The translations under genes and the position numbers were made by a program. From Carettochelys insculpta (lineage: Eukaryota; Chordata; Testudines; Carettochelyidae), in contig NC_134137.1 in assembly GCF_033958435.1 (NCBI RefSeq), forward strand, positions 248,852,501-248,916,500: DNA of 64,000 nucleotides, read 5' to 3'. How positions within the stretch are numbered: position 1 is the stretch's first letter; each line of letters opens with the position of its first letter. The notes beneath the pieces are model-generated. The model was not told the DNA's origin, ran no database searches, and saw only the letters and a list, made by a program, of their open reading frames with translations. Positions 35,690-47,300 of this stretch are shown here, piece after piece.

Positions 35690-36600
35690 GCCTAGCCTGC
35701 TGGGCCCATCCCTTCTGCCCAGGCTCTGCCTACAGTTGCCAGTTTCCTAATCACACAAAATCAAACACCCTTACCCTACCCTGCCCTTTCCCTGAGGTTC
35801 CACTCTCCCCAGCCACCTCTCTCTGAAGCCCTGGCTCCATTCATTCCATCCCCACTATCTCCATTTCTTGCTCTTCCCCAGACTGACTCACTTTCACTGT
35901 GCTGGGGCACATGGTTGACATATAGGAGAGGGTGAGGGCTCTGGCTGGGGGTGCAGCAGACATGATGGGTTCAGGGTGTGGGAGTATGTTCCGTCATGGA
36001 GTTGGGATATGGGAGCGGGTAAAAGCTTCAGCTGGGGGATGCAAGATCTGGGGTGGGGATCGGGGGGTTTAGGGTTCAGGAAGTGGTGAGAGCAGCAGTT
36101 GAGAATGTGAACTCTGGGATGGGGCAGGGCTTGGGGTGCAGGAGGAAGTATGTGCTCCAGGAGCTGGGCTTGGGCAGGTTCAGGGTGAGGGTTCTGACCA
36201 GGTGGTGCTTACCTCAGGCAGCCTCTGGAAGTGGTCAGCCTATCTGGGCCCTAGGTGAAGGGGCTGGGAGGCAGCCCTCAAGCGCTGTCCTTGAACTGCC
36301 CATTGAACACAGTTCCCGGCCAATGGGAACTGTGGAGCTGGTGCTTGGGGTGGGGCAGTGCCTGGTGCCCCCATGGGTGCTCCTATGCCTAGGAACTGGA
36401 TACGTCAGCTACTTCTGGAAGCCACACGGAGCCAGGGAGCCTGTCTTAGCCCTACTACGCCACTGACTGGACTTTTTTTCAAGTGGACATTCCACAGCTG
36501 GATCCCTAGCACCGGGCTGGCCCCAAGGGCAGCCTGAGGTGTTGGCTCTAGTGCCAACCCCAGCACTGGGTGAAGCTGCTGCCCTCAGGACCTGGGCCAC
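35690..36600. repeat. GC-rich interspersed repeat, copy 1
   Basis: A C-rich first part (CCCTGCCCTTTCCCTGAGG) is followed by a G-rich part built on GGGGTGCAGGAGG-like units, a CCAATGGGAACTG motif, and AGCCAGGGAGCCTG near the end. The same order of motifs appears at 38579-39250 and 41790-42595, so this is one repeat family. The other two copies begin with CAGTGG ends that look hAT-like. Confidence 0.5.
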
Positions 36601-38578
36601 CTCTGGACACCAGCAGGTCTGAGGTCCACTGAGTGATTGGAACTGAGTGAACTCCTGCCAATTTGGGGATAAGTGGAAAGGCCTCAGGGTGGAACTTGAG
36701 TGGGGCCATGACCCAGGTCAGGGACGTTTAGCTTGCCCTGGCCTTTAATGCTACTTTACCTAGGACTATAGTATCCTGTCATTTTCCTTGCATATGACAC
36801 AAACAAGAAAATATAGGGTGTTTTAGGCTTTAGCTCCATAGATTGTAAAAAGTTATGGAGTAGTATTCATCTCTTCCAAGTATTCATCTAATTGTATTCA
36901 ATTACTGCTTCATAGTTACATGCCTGGAACTGACCTTATCACCTGAACAAATGGCATAAGTATTCTATTCAGACTGATTTATGGATTTAGGAATTTTTAT
37001 TTACCTAGAAGTGTAGGTGTTTTATTCTAGCAGACTACAAACCTGTACCTCATTTCAGCTGTGGTCTGATTATTCTCTTTTTAAATGTGATCCTCTGTCT
37101 AAATCCATTACTATTAATAATTAATTTCCCCCTTGATTTCCACTATAACTCTTGGAAGACTTTACAATCTGTTATGAAAGATCTACTTAGTTTTCTATTA
37201 ACCTTATCACTGGAGGTCAGAGTCCCTATCATTCTTCTGACATTTGGCAAGTTATTCCACTATATACTGTAGTGTCTAATCTTAAAGGAGACATTGTTTG
37301 CCATATGCTACCACTGATGCCACTAATCTATTAGCTGCATGACTCACCCATCTACTAGTATCTTTCTTTCAAGGTTCTCGTAACACAGCTGACTATTCAT
37401 GTCAACAAGTACTTGTGTGTAATTCTTTATATTAAGCATGAGTGTGCCAATTGCTAATACTGGACCAATCCTGCTTTTACTAAAATCAGTAAGATTTTTG
37501 CCATCAAATTCATCTGGAGCAGATTCAAGTCCCTTAATGTCTCACTTTCTGGCATCTAGGGAAGCTCTCTCTTATTTCCGGAGTAATTTGAAGAAAGAGA
37601 AAGAGGCATGTGAGAAAGAATTAAATTGAAGAGTTTTCACAAGAAATAGCAATGGGATAAAATTATGTGATGAATAACACAGTAATGTAAATCAGTAAAA
37701 GTTTATAAAATGGCCAGAAAATTGATGTGAATAGCAAAATATTCTATATTAGATAATACAATGCCATATCTAATTTATATATGAAAGGAAACACTTGAGT
37801 TGACCCTGTCCACTATAAAACTATGGTTTTAGTTGCAATAAATTTGCTGAACTTAGACCACGTGGACTGAAATTTTCCAGGTGGTGTGTCCATTTCAGGT
37901 TACATTTATTTATTTGTTTAGTATTTCAATGCAAATGATTCAGCCGTTTCTCAGAACAAGATTAATGAAAAATGCATAATTTTGGTCATGTTCAAAACTT
38001 TCTTAAAACCTTTATTTTTTTTTTTTAAAGAAGCTCTAATGTCTTCATGCCTTGGAGCTGGAACTTGAAATTTGTCTGGAGTTGCCTTGGTTTCAGGGAT
38101 TGTAATCTGTGCCATTCACATGAAATGTACTCACATTTGGCTCAGTTTTGACCCCCTGCAATTTTCACTTTGCATGCAGTTAGTAGGGGCTTCTTTGAGG
38201 TTGGCAGGTAAAAGCTCTGAAGATTCTGCCTATATTGTACATGCTCCAATTTGGACTACAGGAGCAGAGTGGAACTTTTTCTGTCTTTGATCCTCTTAGC
38301 CCCAAGGGACAGGTGTGGTTCCAAGTTAGGAATTAAGAGCAGGACTGTGTGTCCTATGTTTTTAATGCTCCACTCTGTTATGGTGCCTAAGCAGTGAGAA
38401 GGAGGAGGAGGAGGAAAATCCTCATTTAAATGCAGAGAAGGAGCTGGGCCTGGGGCAGGCAGGGCAGTGGAGTGAGAATGTGAATCTGAGGGGGTTGGGA
38501 GGGTGTCTATCTGAAGTCTCTGACTGTAACAAGAACGAGGTGGAGAGGCTGGGGCCCAAGTGTCTGTAACTACTAGAC
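36601..38578. other. Intergenic sequence, nothing recognised
   Basis: AT-rich sequence with no exon or repeat that I can support. Confidence 0.35.
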
Positions 38579-39250
38579 CAGTGGTCTCTAGCCTTTTTAC
38601 ACTCAAGATCACTTTCTGAATCTAAGGGCAACCAACTTACCCTGTCCTTTCCCCAAACCCCTGCCTCTTCCTAGAGGTTCCACCCTGTGCTCTCCCTTTC
38701 TCTGTCACTTGCTCTTCCCCCACCCTCACTCACTTTTACTGAGTTGGGACAGGGAGTCAGTGTTCAGGAGGGAGCATGGGTCCTGGTCTGGGAATGAGAG
38801 GTTTGGATGCAGGAGCTGGTGAGGGATGCAAGCTCTGGGAGGGAGTAAGGGTGCAGGAGGGTACTCTGGGTTGAGGCAGAGTATTGGAGTGCAAGTCATT
38901 GGCTCTTGGAGGGAGCTTAAGGCTGGGTCCTTGGGTTCAGGAGGGGTTTGAGGTGCAGGAGGAGGTAGAGGGTGCTGGATCCAGGCAGGGAGTTGGGTTG
39001 CAATTTCCTATCAGGCTGCACTTACTGTTGATGGCTCCCAGTTGCTGATGCAGTGAGGCTAAGGCAAACTTCCTGCCTCCTCCAGTCCTACACTGTTTCC
39101 AGAAGGGATCAATATGCCATTTTTTCCCCTGAGGGTGGAGGGCTCATAACTTCACACACTGCCCCTGTCTGCCAACACTGCCCTCTTACCCTCCATTAGC
39201 CGCAGTTCCCTATTCTAGGCCAATGGAAGCTGTTGTGGGGGGAGGCTTGC
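38579..39250. repeat. GC-rich interspersed repeat, copy 2
   Basis: It begins CAGTGGTCTCTAGCC and AAGATCACTTTCTGAATC. It then follows the C-rich, G-rich and CCAATGGAAGCTG order of the family. The right boundary is uncertain. Confidence 0.5.
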
Positions 39251-39915
39251 AGGTAGGTGTGTGTGGACTGAGCTGGTGATCAACGCATCTGATCTTCTAT
39301 GATGCTGCTGGTGAGTGACTAAACCAGTCCTTGTTTGGAAGAGCCAATTATCGGTGTCATAAAAATCTGCCAACCTTGGGCGTTTTACATTCTTTCTGGA
39401 TCCTACACTTTTCTTGTAAAGCCTGGATACGTTGACTCTCAAAGCATTTGCGAGCCTGTATAAAGGTTTGCAGCCAAGACAATCTGTTGTGAGCTAGAAT
39501 TTACAGATCACTGGGAGATATGTCGCATGACTTCACATTGACTAGAACAGGGGCATGCAATCAAAATAGCGAGAAAAGCCTTTTTTTTCAAATTCCCTTA
39601 CAAAATCAATACTTCAAGAGCATGTGAATAGGAGACAGTCCTTAATAAATAACGTCAAACCGTACTTTTTGCAACCCCTATTTTAAGAACTGCTCACACA
39701 CAATGATTTGTAATTCGATACATGTTTATGCAGGACTTTCACAAACTTTTTACGTATTCTATTTCCTCACACTTTACATGTGAGATGGCGTTGGCAGAGG
39801 GGCTCAGTTCCTGTCCCCAGGGGAGACTGGGGCTCATTGGGGTCAAAGGAAGGGAGGAAAGTTTGCTGAAAACTTGCCTGGGAGGTTCCCCACTATGGAA
39901 CATACAGCAGGATTC
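39251..39915. other. Intergenic sequence, unclassified
   Basis: A minus-strand frame (39215-39442) with a basic stretch near KKSVGSRKNVKRPRL gives no recognisable domain. No gene supported. Confidence 0.3.
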
Positions 39916-40010
39916 TCCAGACCTGAAGAAGTGGGTCTGTCCCACAAAAGCTCATCACCTAATAAATTACATTGTTAGTTTTTAAAGTGCTACAGGACTG
40001 CTTTTTTGTT
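39916..40010 (+). mobile_element. Penelope-like element tail, sense fragment
   Basis: CCTGAAGAAGTGGGTCTGTC, CAAAAGCTCATCACC and TTAGTTTTTAAAGTGCTAC match the tail family. It is truncated at both ends. Confidence 0.6.
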
Positions 40011-40970
40011 GTATGTGTTTACATTGTAATTAAGGCTAATATATCACAGAAGTCACAGATTCTGTAGCGTCCAGAGACTTCTGAGACATTTTCTGCTTCA
40101 GATAGGGCAACAGGTCAACAGCTGTCAGTTCCATGTTGCTGTGAATGCCAAAGGTCCCCATGGCTTCCAGCCTTGGCAGGAGGACCCAGAGTTCCAAGCC
40201 ACCACATGTGACGGGGGGTCCTTGTAGCTTTCAGTCACCATGAGTTGCTGGCAAACCCAGAAGTCCAAGCAAGCAGACCCTGGAACTCTGAGCTGCTACA
40301 GGCAGCTAGAGGATCCCAGAGCTCTTAGCTGCAGCCCTGGAGCTCTGAGCCACTATAGGTTGCAGGGTGGCCTGGAGTTCCAAGTAGCAGTAGGTGGCAG
40401 AGGGAGTCCAGAACTGACAGTCGCCCTTGGTGCTGGAGACCCCTCCTCTCTCATGCCAGGGTTCAATCACCAGCAGCCCCATTTTGTAACATATTTTTCA
40501 TAAAAATCAGGGTCAGAGCACTGTTGCCTGATTGTTGGAAGTTTAATAATGTTAAGATAATATGGGTTCTAGGATTGCCAATTGCTCAGATCATAATGAG
40601 AGTCTTGCCCCAGAATTAGGCTATTTGCAGCAACCCTTGGAATATATCACAAAGAAATAATGCAGAGAACAAAATGCAGCCTTAAAGTATGTTATTGAGA
40701 TAAATGGAATAATAATGGAATTCTAATAATATAATAAGCTAATAATTATATACTATTGTTCTAGCAGTATGTGTGGTATTATTTACTATAGGTTTTTCGA
40801 TTAATATATTCACATCTTTCCTGGATTACCTGCTTATAAGAGACAAATGACTAGCATCTGGCATATCAAAGGAGTTCAGTGTTGCAGGTTCCTGAAGTCT
40901 TGAGTGAGAAGTGAAGAACTTAGCTTTTCACTCTCGGTTCTTCTATAGAAGAACAATAGATGCTACCTTG

Positions 40971-41448
40971 GAGCATGTCTACACTACAGAGTTATTCTGG
41001 AATGTATTGCAGAGTTATAATTCCAAAATAAAATATTCTGGAATAATGCATCCAGACTACAGGGGAGCCCCAAAATAAGCAAAACATAATCCTGAAATAG
41101 TGTGTCCACACTCAATAAAGCCTATTTAGGATTAAGGACCCTGGAAGCACATTAAAGACAGGCACTTGTAATTAGGGTTCTATGTGTACACAACAGCATT
41201 ATTTGGGAATAAACTACTCTGGAATAACATTTCAAAATAGCCCCTGTTCCCTGTCTTTACAACCCCTATTCCAAAATATCTATTTCAGAAGAGGTGGTGT
41301 TCCTCATAGAAAGAGATTTACAGAGTTCAAAATAAGCTGTTTGCTATTTCAAAATTATTTCAAAATAGCGGTTTTGCTGTGTAGATGCTTGCAAAGTTAT
41401 TTCAGAATAGCTTCTGTTATTCCAAAATAATTTTGCTATGTAGACACA
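40971..41448. mobile_element. Long palindromic element P4 (TATTCCAAAATA type)
   Basis: The ends ATGTCTACACTACAG and GCTATGTAGACACA are inverse copies. The direct repeat TTGGAG occurs at 40968-40973 and 41449-41454, so the exact boundary and duplication length are uncertain. Inside, words of the form TTATTCTGGAATAA, TATTCCAAAATA and TATTTCAGAATA recur about a dozen times. Confidence 0.6.
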
Positions 41449-41789
41449 TTGGAGTTTAATTGAAACAAACAAAAAATGAATGAGCTAAACTTACCCTACA
41501 TATTGTGTTGCCTCTTCTATAAGGCCTGAGTCCTTGTTCTATGTTCATAGGTAACTTTCTCACTGACAAAAACATGGTACTTTTTAGGCTGGCATGTTTG
41601 TATATATTTATAAATATTAGTGACCATTAGCTTTTTCTCACCTGTCATTTCTGCCTCAACTGGTTGTTTCCATGTTCTTTGTGGTGCATCTGTTAAGTCT
41701 GAAAAAGGCCATGAACTTGGTAGGGTTTATGTACCAACTTGCTTACTTATCTCTGTTAAAGGTCCCAAACATATATGCATGCTGTAGAT

Positions 41790-42595
41790 CAGTGGCCTTC
41801 AATCGTTTTAAGACCAAGATCACTTTTTGAATTTAAGTGCAACACAGATCCACCTCAAAGAAAATGTAAAAATAAGAGGGTGTGGGGAGGGGCCTCATGG
41901 AAGGAAGTTGGGGTGCAGGAGAAGGCATGGGCTCTAGGAAGAAGGGTCAGGATGAAGTCAGGGGGTTGAGGTGAAGAAGGGGGATGCAGTGGGCAGGCTC
42001 TTGGAGAGCATTTGGGTAGGGGAGCTCAAGGCTGGCGCTGGGGGTTGGGGTGCAGCTGCATGCAACTTACCTCATGTATCTTCCAGGTTACAGTGCAGTG
42101 GGGTAAGGCAAACTCCATGTCTAATCTGGCTCTTTGTCACTTCCGGAAGCAACAGGCATGTATGGCAATGGCTCTTGTGGGAGAAGAGGGGCAAGTGACT
42201 CAGTGCACTTCTCTCATCCGCAGGCACTGCTCCATCAGGTCCCATTGGCCGTAGTGCCCTGTGCCTAGCCAATGGGAGCTGCATGGGTGGCTGCAGCACA
42301 TGGACACGCCATACCACTCTCCCAAGAAGTTGCAAGGACGTGCTGTCTGCTTCTGCGTGCACCCAGGGGTCAGCACAGGCAGAGAGCCTGACTTAACTAT
42401 GCTGTGATGCAGGACTGTTAGCAGCCCATCTCCCAGTTTGGCTGTAGGGGCCTCTAGGAAATCAAGCCCAGTTCTGGGAGAGTCCCGGACGAACTGGGAG
42501 GGTTGGCATCTCTAGACTGAGACTAGGACTGAGACTGAGTGTCAGAAGCTCCACAACTGTCTGGTTGACCAGGATCTACCAGTTGGTGACCCCTG
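41790..42595. repeat. GC-rich interspersed repeat, copy 3 (hAT-like ends)
   Basis: It begins CAGTGGCCTTCAATCG with AAGACCAAGATCAC. It ends CAGTTGGTGACCCCTG, so that CAG and CTG close the element. The interior follows the family order, including CCAATGGGAGCTGC. No coding frame of interest and no clear target duplication. Confidence 0.5.
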
Positions 42596-43960
42596 CTGCT
42601 CTAGCATGTCATTGCTTATCTCACAAATGTGCATAGGTTAACTTGCCAGAGCTCAACATACACAATGTGACCTACCAATTTATTGTTACAGTTAAAATAC
42701 TCTAATACAAATTGATAACTATTGTAATAAAAAATAAGCCTATAACGAGTGGTCCAATTCATCAGAAAAATTATACAGGCAAGCACTCAGGTTAGCCCAA
42801 TAGGCTACATAACAGGCTTCTGTGAATTTTTGTGTACTGCTGGTAACTTGTTCCTGACTTTTACTAAAAATAATTCTGATAAAATTGTAATGTTAGTTGT
42901 CATATAGCCTATAATTACATTATTATGTATTGCTATTTTCCTTGTGGGGGGGCTGTGGAGGGAGGAAGAGCTGTATAAGTCTAGGGCTGGAGATGTAGAA
43001 GCTGTGTGTGAATGGGGATTTCCATACTGCAGAAGGTACATGGGGGCATAGGAGTTGCTGTAGTACAGTGATTGGCTTCTTTAAGTTTACAAGCAAACGT
43101 GTTAATCTTTTCTTACATATCAGCCCTCTCACTTGGAAGAAAGTTCTCCCATTTCCTCTTTCAAACCCCTCCTTAAAACTGTTTGTTCTGATGTCTACAA
43201 AATGTGACAAGGTGAGGCAGCTGGTGTGAGTGAGATTGCTGCCAATCGTGCTGGCAGACACTGTCTTCCTGTGTGCTCCCATTTCCATGTTGTCTCCACG
43301 GGTTGTCTTGACATGCTTAGATTGTAAGCTCCTTGGGGCAAGGACTGTCTTTTTGTTCTGTGTTTTTATGGGGCCTAGGAAAACAGGGTCCATGTACATG
43401 ACTGTGGCTTCTAAGTGCATGCTTCCAAAATAAAAATAAATAGGGGGCTATGCCAGATGTAGGGGTCTGAGGGCTCCACGGTGCAAAGTGTGTTAGCAGG
43501 AAAGGAGCTAGGAACTCAGAAGGTGTGGCATCTGGATTGCCACTTTCGGGACCAATCTGCCACTTCAGGGACTGAATGCACCAGCCAATTCTTCTGGCTT
43601 GTGGGGCTGCCCAAAGTGGTTGTCCTGATTCACAGTACCCTAAGGTCAGCTCTGGGTGTCTGTGATGCAAGAGTGGCTGTGCAGTGCTGGGATGTCTGAG
43701 GTCTCTATGGCTGTAGGATGCAGGTGTCTTCGCAGTTGCTGGTTCAGTGGAAGGGGGGCTGTACAGCTCTAGGGGTCCTGCTGGTTTAGGTGGGGGGCTG
43801 CTGGGAGGGTCTCAGTGGTTCGGGGAGGGCTGGGGAAGCAGCGATCTCTGAGATGTCAGTAAGTTGGGGTGTCTGTGGGGGGTGAGGGATGGCTGTGGGG
43901 CAGGGCCCAAGGGTCACTGAGGGGTGAAGACTGAGTGGTTGGGCCTGTGTTATAGGGTCT
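42596..43960. other. Intergenic sequence upstream of TTLL1, no gene
   Basis: Nothing protein-like is seen. The GC content rises toward the TTLL1 CpG island. Confidence 0.35.
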
Positions 43961-43969
43961 CTGCTAGCC

Positions 43970-44480
43970 ACCAACCCCCCCCCCCGACCGGAAGTCTCCC
44001 GCGGCGGGTAGGCCGCGTCCCCTGTTACCAAGGCGCGTCCCGGAAGCGGTAGGGGCGGCGGCCCTGTTGCGGCTGCTCCCTCCCCACCCCCAGCCCGGGG
44101 TGCTCCCGGCCGGCCGGCGCCTCTCGGCAGCAGCTGGGGCGCATGGGGAGGGGCGGGCGGCGGCGGCGGCTGGCGCGGTGTGCGGAGGCGCCGGGGGAGC
44201 CCCAGGCTGGGTCCTCCCGCGGGCAGGTGAGAGCCGGAGCTCATGGGCCCTGCGGGGGAGGGACTCATGGCGGCGAGCAGGGGGCGGGGCGGAGCGGGGC
44301 GCGGCTTCTCCGGCGGGCGACGGAGCGGGGCCGTGCCCGGAAACTCTTCCCTCCGCGAGGTGCTACACCTGCCCCGGCCCGCCGGGATGGGGCCCTGCGC
44401 TCCCCAGCCCATCGCCCACTGACTCCTCCTGCCCGGCCGTCCCAGGGCAGAGTCTGCCGCAGCTGCCGTGCCGTGGGGAT
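43970..44480 (+). promoter_or_regulatory. TTLL1 CpG-island promoter
   Basis: A dense CpG island of about 500 bp. It has an ETS-type site ACCGGAAGT at 43987-43995, a second CCCGGAAGC near 44040, and GTTACC at 44024-44029, which equals one half of an RFX X-box. The island ends in the donor of the probable TTLL1 leader exon. No TATA box seen. RFX control would suit a ciliary gene, but a half site is weak evidence. Confidence 0.6.
44050..44226 (+). other. TTLL1: Probable TTLL1 non-coding first exon
   Basis: The donor CGGGCAG/GTGAGAGCC ends an exon at 44226 inside the CpG island. The next plus-strand acceptor that leads to a recognised gene is at 53980, so this is taken as the TTLL1 leader. The 5' boundary is a guess. 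Confidence 0.45.
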
Positions 44481-44746
44481 AGCCCATGTCAGCGGGACAG
44501 GGTATTGAGGGCCCCCTTCGATCCCTGGACTTGTGCTCTAATGGCCTGTTGTATGGTCGTCGAGCTACGGCATATCTGTAGGTAGCCAGGTCTGAGGGGC
44601 CGCTCCCTTTAGTGTCTTGCTTAAAAAATCGCACGTGTGTAATGCTATGACTGTAACACGGTTTTAAGTAAATAGAGCTTAAATCTGCATAGCCTTAACA
44701 GTGGCACTTCTTGGGGCTCTGTTCCAGGGAATGCTTAGTACCAAGC

Positions 44747-44863
44747 ATCAGAGGGGTAGCTGCAGTATTCTCCTTCTTTGAGAACAACAAGGCCTGTGGC
44801 CCCTTATAGACTAACAGATATCTTCGAGCATAAACTTTCGTGTGCAAAGACCCACTTCGTATT
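44747..44863 (-). mobile_element. Penelope tail copy
   Basis: TCAGAGGGGTAGCTGCAG, then GTGGCCCCTTATAGACTAAC and GAGCATAAACTTTCG, read as the antisense tail. The hammerhead-like CTGATGA part is lost. Confidence 0.65.
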
Positions 44864-44867
44864 ACCA

Positions 44868-44932
44868 TGTACGGGTGGTTAGAGCTTTGGCCTTGTAAAC
44901 CCAAGGTTTTTGAGGGTTTGCAACTGCTTTGG
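44868..44932 (+). mobile_element. tRNA-derived SINE head, fragment
   Basis: GTGGTTAGAGCTTTGGCC resembles a tRNA box A region. AAACCCAAGGTTTTTGAGG is a decayed anticodon-arm to box B region. This matches the tRNA-Lys-related SINEs known from cryptodiran turtles. Only the head is left, between a Penelope tail and the CR1 end. Confidence 0.45.
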
Positions 44933-44933
44933 A

Positions 44934-45775
44934 GGATAGGGTCAAAATTAAAAATGATCTGGAGAAATGGTCCGAAGTAAACAGGATGAAGTTTAATAAG
45001 GACAAATGTAAAGTGCTCCACTTAGGAAGGAACAGTCAGTTTCACATATACAGAATGGGGAGCGACTGTCTAGGAAGGAGTATGGCAGAAAGGGATCTGG
45101 GGTTATAGTGGACCACAAGTTAAATATGAGTCAACAGTGTGATGCTGTTTCAGAAAAAGCATACATGATTCTGGGATGGATTAACAGGTGTGTTGTGAAC
45201 AAGACACAAGAAGTCATTCTTCCACTCTGCTCTGCGCTGGTTAGACCTCAGTTGGAGTATTGTGTTCAGTTCTGGGTGCCACATTTCAAGAAAGATGTGG
45301 AGAAATTGAAAAGGGTCCAGAAAAGAGCAACAAAAATGATCAAAGTTCTAGAGAACATGACCTATGAAGAAAGGCTGAAAGAACTGGGCTTGTTTAGTTT
45401 GGAAAAAAGAACATTAAGGGGGGACATGATAGCGGTTTTCAGGTATCTAAAAGGGTGTCATAAGGAAGAGAGGGAAAACTTGTTCTTCTTGGCCTCTGAG
45501 GATAGAACAAGAGGCAACAGGCTTAAACTGCAGCAATGGAGGTTTAGGTTGTGCATTAGGAAAAAGTTTCTAACTGTCAGGGTGGTCAAACCATGGAATA
45601 AATTGCCAAGGGAGGTTGTGGAATCTCCATCTCTGGAGGTCTTTAAGAACAGGTTAGATAAATGTGTATCAGGGACGGTCTAGACAGTACTTGGTCCTGC
45701 CATGAGGGCAGGGGGCTGGACTCGATGACCTCTAAAGGTCCCTTTCAGTCCTAGCATTCTATGATTCTGTGTGTT
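44934..45775 (+). mobile_element. CR1 LINE 3' fragment
   Basis: The sequence carries the C-terminal part of the CR1 reverse transcriptase and ends with the CR1 tail GACTCGATGACCTCTAAAGG and two ATTCTATGATTCT-like units. CR1 is the main LINE of turtles, birds and crocodilians. It is 5' truncated and lies in TTLL1 intron 1. Confidence 0.9.
45108..45683 (+). pseudogene. CR1 reverse transcriptase C-terminal remnant
   Basis: The 191-codon frame contains conserved CR1 segments: LVRPQLEYCVQFW, KRVQKRATKMI, ERLKELGLFSLEKRTLRGDM, and VVKPWNKLPREVVESPSLEVFK. The catalytic FADD region and the endonuclease are absent, so it is a dead fragment. The reading continues upstream of the ATG without a start of its own. 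Confidence 0.9.
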
Positions 45776-46017
45776 CCTAGTCCATGATTTATGCCTTTGT
45801 GACCATGGGAGTACTCTCAGTCTGGGCTCAGTCCTTCCCCCTTTCACTGTTAAATGTTTCCAGCAGTCATCTTGGGTGGTAAGCATGGGTGCACTGACAT
45901 GTGGCAGCCGTCCCTATTGTTTGGCTTCCCACCTTTACATAGATTTTGCTGAAGTTGAGACCCCTTTGTGTTCAGTTTAAATTTGTTCTCATGTTCAGTG
46001 TTCTATACCTGTGTCAT

Positions 46018-46172
46018 AGAAGTGGTTGCATCTCCATCCCTAGAGGTTTTTAGGTCCTGGCTTCACAAAGTCTTGGCTGGGACGACTTAGTTGGGTTGAT
46101 CTTGCTTGAAGCAGGGGGCTGAACTCGATGACCTCCTGAGGTCCCTTCCAGCCTATGATTCTATGATTTCAG
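46018..46172 (+). mobile_element. CR1 LINE 3' end, second fragment
   Basis: CATCCCTAGAGGTTTTTAGG, GGGCTGAACTCGATGACCTC, and the terminal CTATGATTCTATGATT are typical CR1 tail sequence. Strongly truncated. Confidence 0.85.
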
Positions 46173-46376
46173 TGAAAAAGTACACACTGGGTCCCAGCAT
46201 CAGGTGACATGGCCACATGTTTTGATAGGACCATCATCATCCCAGGTTTATAGGAAGAACAAGTTCATTTACAATTCATTGTTTTCTTTCTAAGGGGCCA
46301 TCAAGATGCTTAAGTACCATTAATGGCCATCACTTAGCATGACTACTTTAGTAACACAGGTTTATACTCCACAAAA

Positions 46377-46458
46377 CACAAAAGCAGTTTAAAGACTAAC
46401 AGTATAATCTATTGGGTGATGAGCTTTCATGGGACAGACCCACTTCTTCATATCTGGA
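46377..46458 (-). mobile_element. Penelope tail fragment
   Basis: AGTTTAAAGACTAACAG, GGGTGATGAGCTTTCATGG and CAGACCCACTTCTTCATA are the antisense form of the tail also seen at 39916-40010. Confidence 0.6.
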
Positions 46459-46547
46459 AAATTCTCATCTGCCTTAGTTCTAATATAAAATACTTGTAAG
46501 AAACATGTACAAATGGGATAACCATTTTCAGTAGATTACAAGCTTTC

Positions 46548-47300
46548 CAATAGCAATGAAGGGTCCTGTGGCATCTTATAGACTAACAGAAAAGTTTTGA
46601 GCATGAGCTTTTGTGAGCACAGACTCACTTCATCAGATGCTGGTGTTGGAAATCTGCAGGGCCAGGTATAAATAAGCCAGAGCAAGGCTGGGGATAACAA
46701 GGTTAGCTCTGTCAGCAAGGGTGAGGCTTACTACCAGCAGTTGATCTGGAGGTGTGAACACCAAGGGAGGGGAAGCTGTTTTTGTATTTAGCCAGCCATT
46801 CACAGTCTTTCTTTAAGCCTGAGCGCAGGGTGTTGAATTTGCAGATGAATTGTAGCTCAGCAGTTTCTCTTTGGAGTCTGGTCCTGAAATTTCTTTGTGT
46901 AGGATAGCTACTTTTAAGCCTGCTACTGTGTGGCCTGGGAGATTGAAGTGCTCTCCTACGGGTTTTTGTATATTGCCATTTCTGATATCTGATTTGTGTG
47001 CGTTTATTCTTTTACGTAGAGACTGTCCAGTTTGTCCGATGTATATGGCAGAGGGGCATTGCTGGCACATGATGGCATAAATTATATTGGTAGATGTGCA
47101 GCTGAATGAACCCACGATGGTGTGGCTGATCTGGTTAGGTCCTGTAATGGTGTTGCTGGTGTAGATATGTGGGCAGAGCTGGCAACGAGGTTTGTTGCAT
47201 GGATGGGTCCCTGAGTTAGAGTGACTGTGGTGCGGGGTATAGTTGCTGGTTAGGGTTTGCTTCAGGTTGGCAGGTTGTGGGTGGGCAAGTTGTCTGTGGG
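46548..47300 (-). mobile_element. Penelope-like element, 3' part with GIY-YIG and tail
   Basis: On the minus strand a frame from about 47280 to 46813 reads PANLKQTLTS, the end of the RT-side linker. It continues through a Cys cluster CNKPRCQLC (near 47171-47201) and into the endonuclease. The tail (46800-46548) carries the CTGATGAAGTGAG hammerhead-like core and GTTAGTCTATAAGATGCCAC. This copy ties the abundant dispersed tails in the window to a Penelope-like source. It is 5' truncated and frameshifted. Confidence 0.85.
46813..47281 (-). pseudogene. GIY-YIG endonuclease domain of a Penelope-like element
   Basis: GIY-YIG nucleases nick the target for Penelope-like retrotransposition. The core is visible as NIIYAIMCQQC, AIYIGQTGQSLRKRINAH (the Y-I-G and the following Arg) and KPVGEHFNLPGH. 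The frame ends prematurely. A one-base change near 46880 moves the natural continuation (RETAELQFICKFNTLRSGLK) into another frame. There is no full RT upstream, so the copy is not functional. Confidence 0.85.

Noticed and set aside
43786..44634. Long minus-strand frame (282 codons) across the TTLL1 CpG island
   Set aside because: Pro/Arg/Ala-rich composition expected from a GC-rich island, no domain, and it overlaps the promoter and leader exon of TTLL1.
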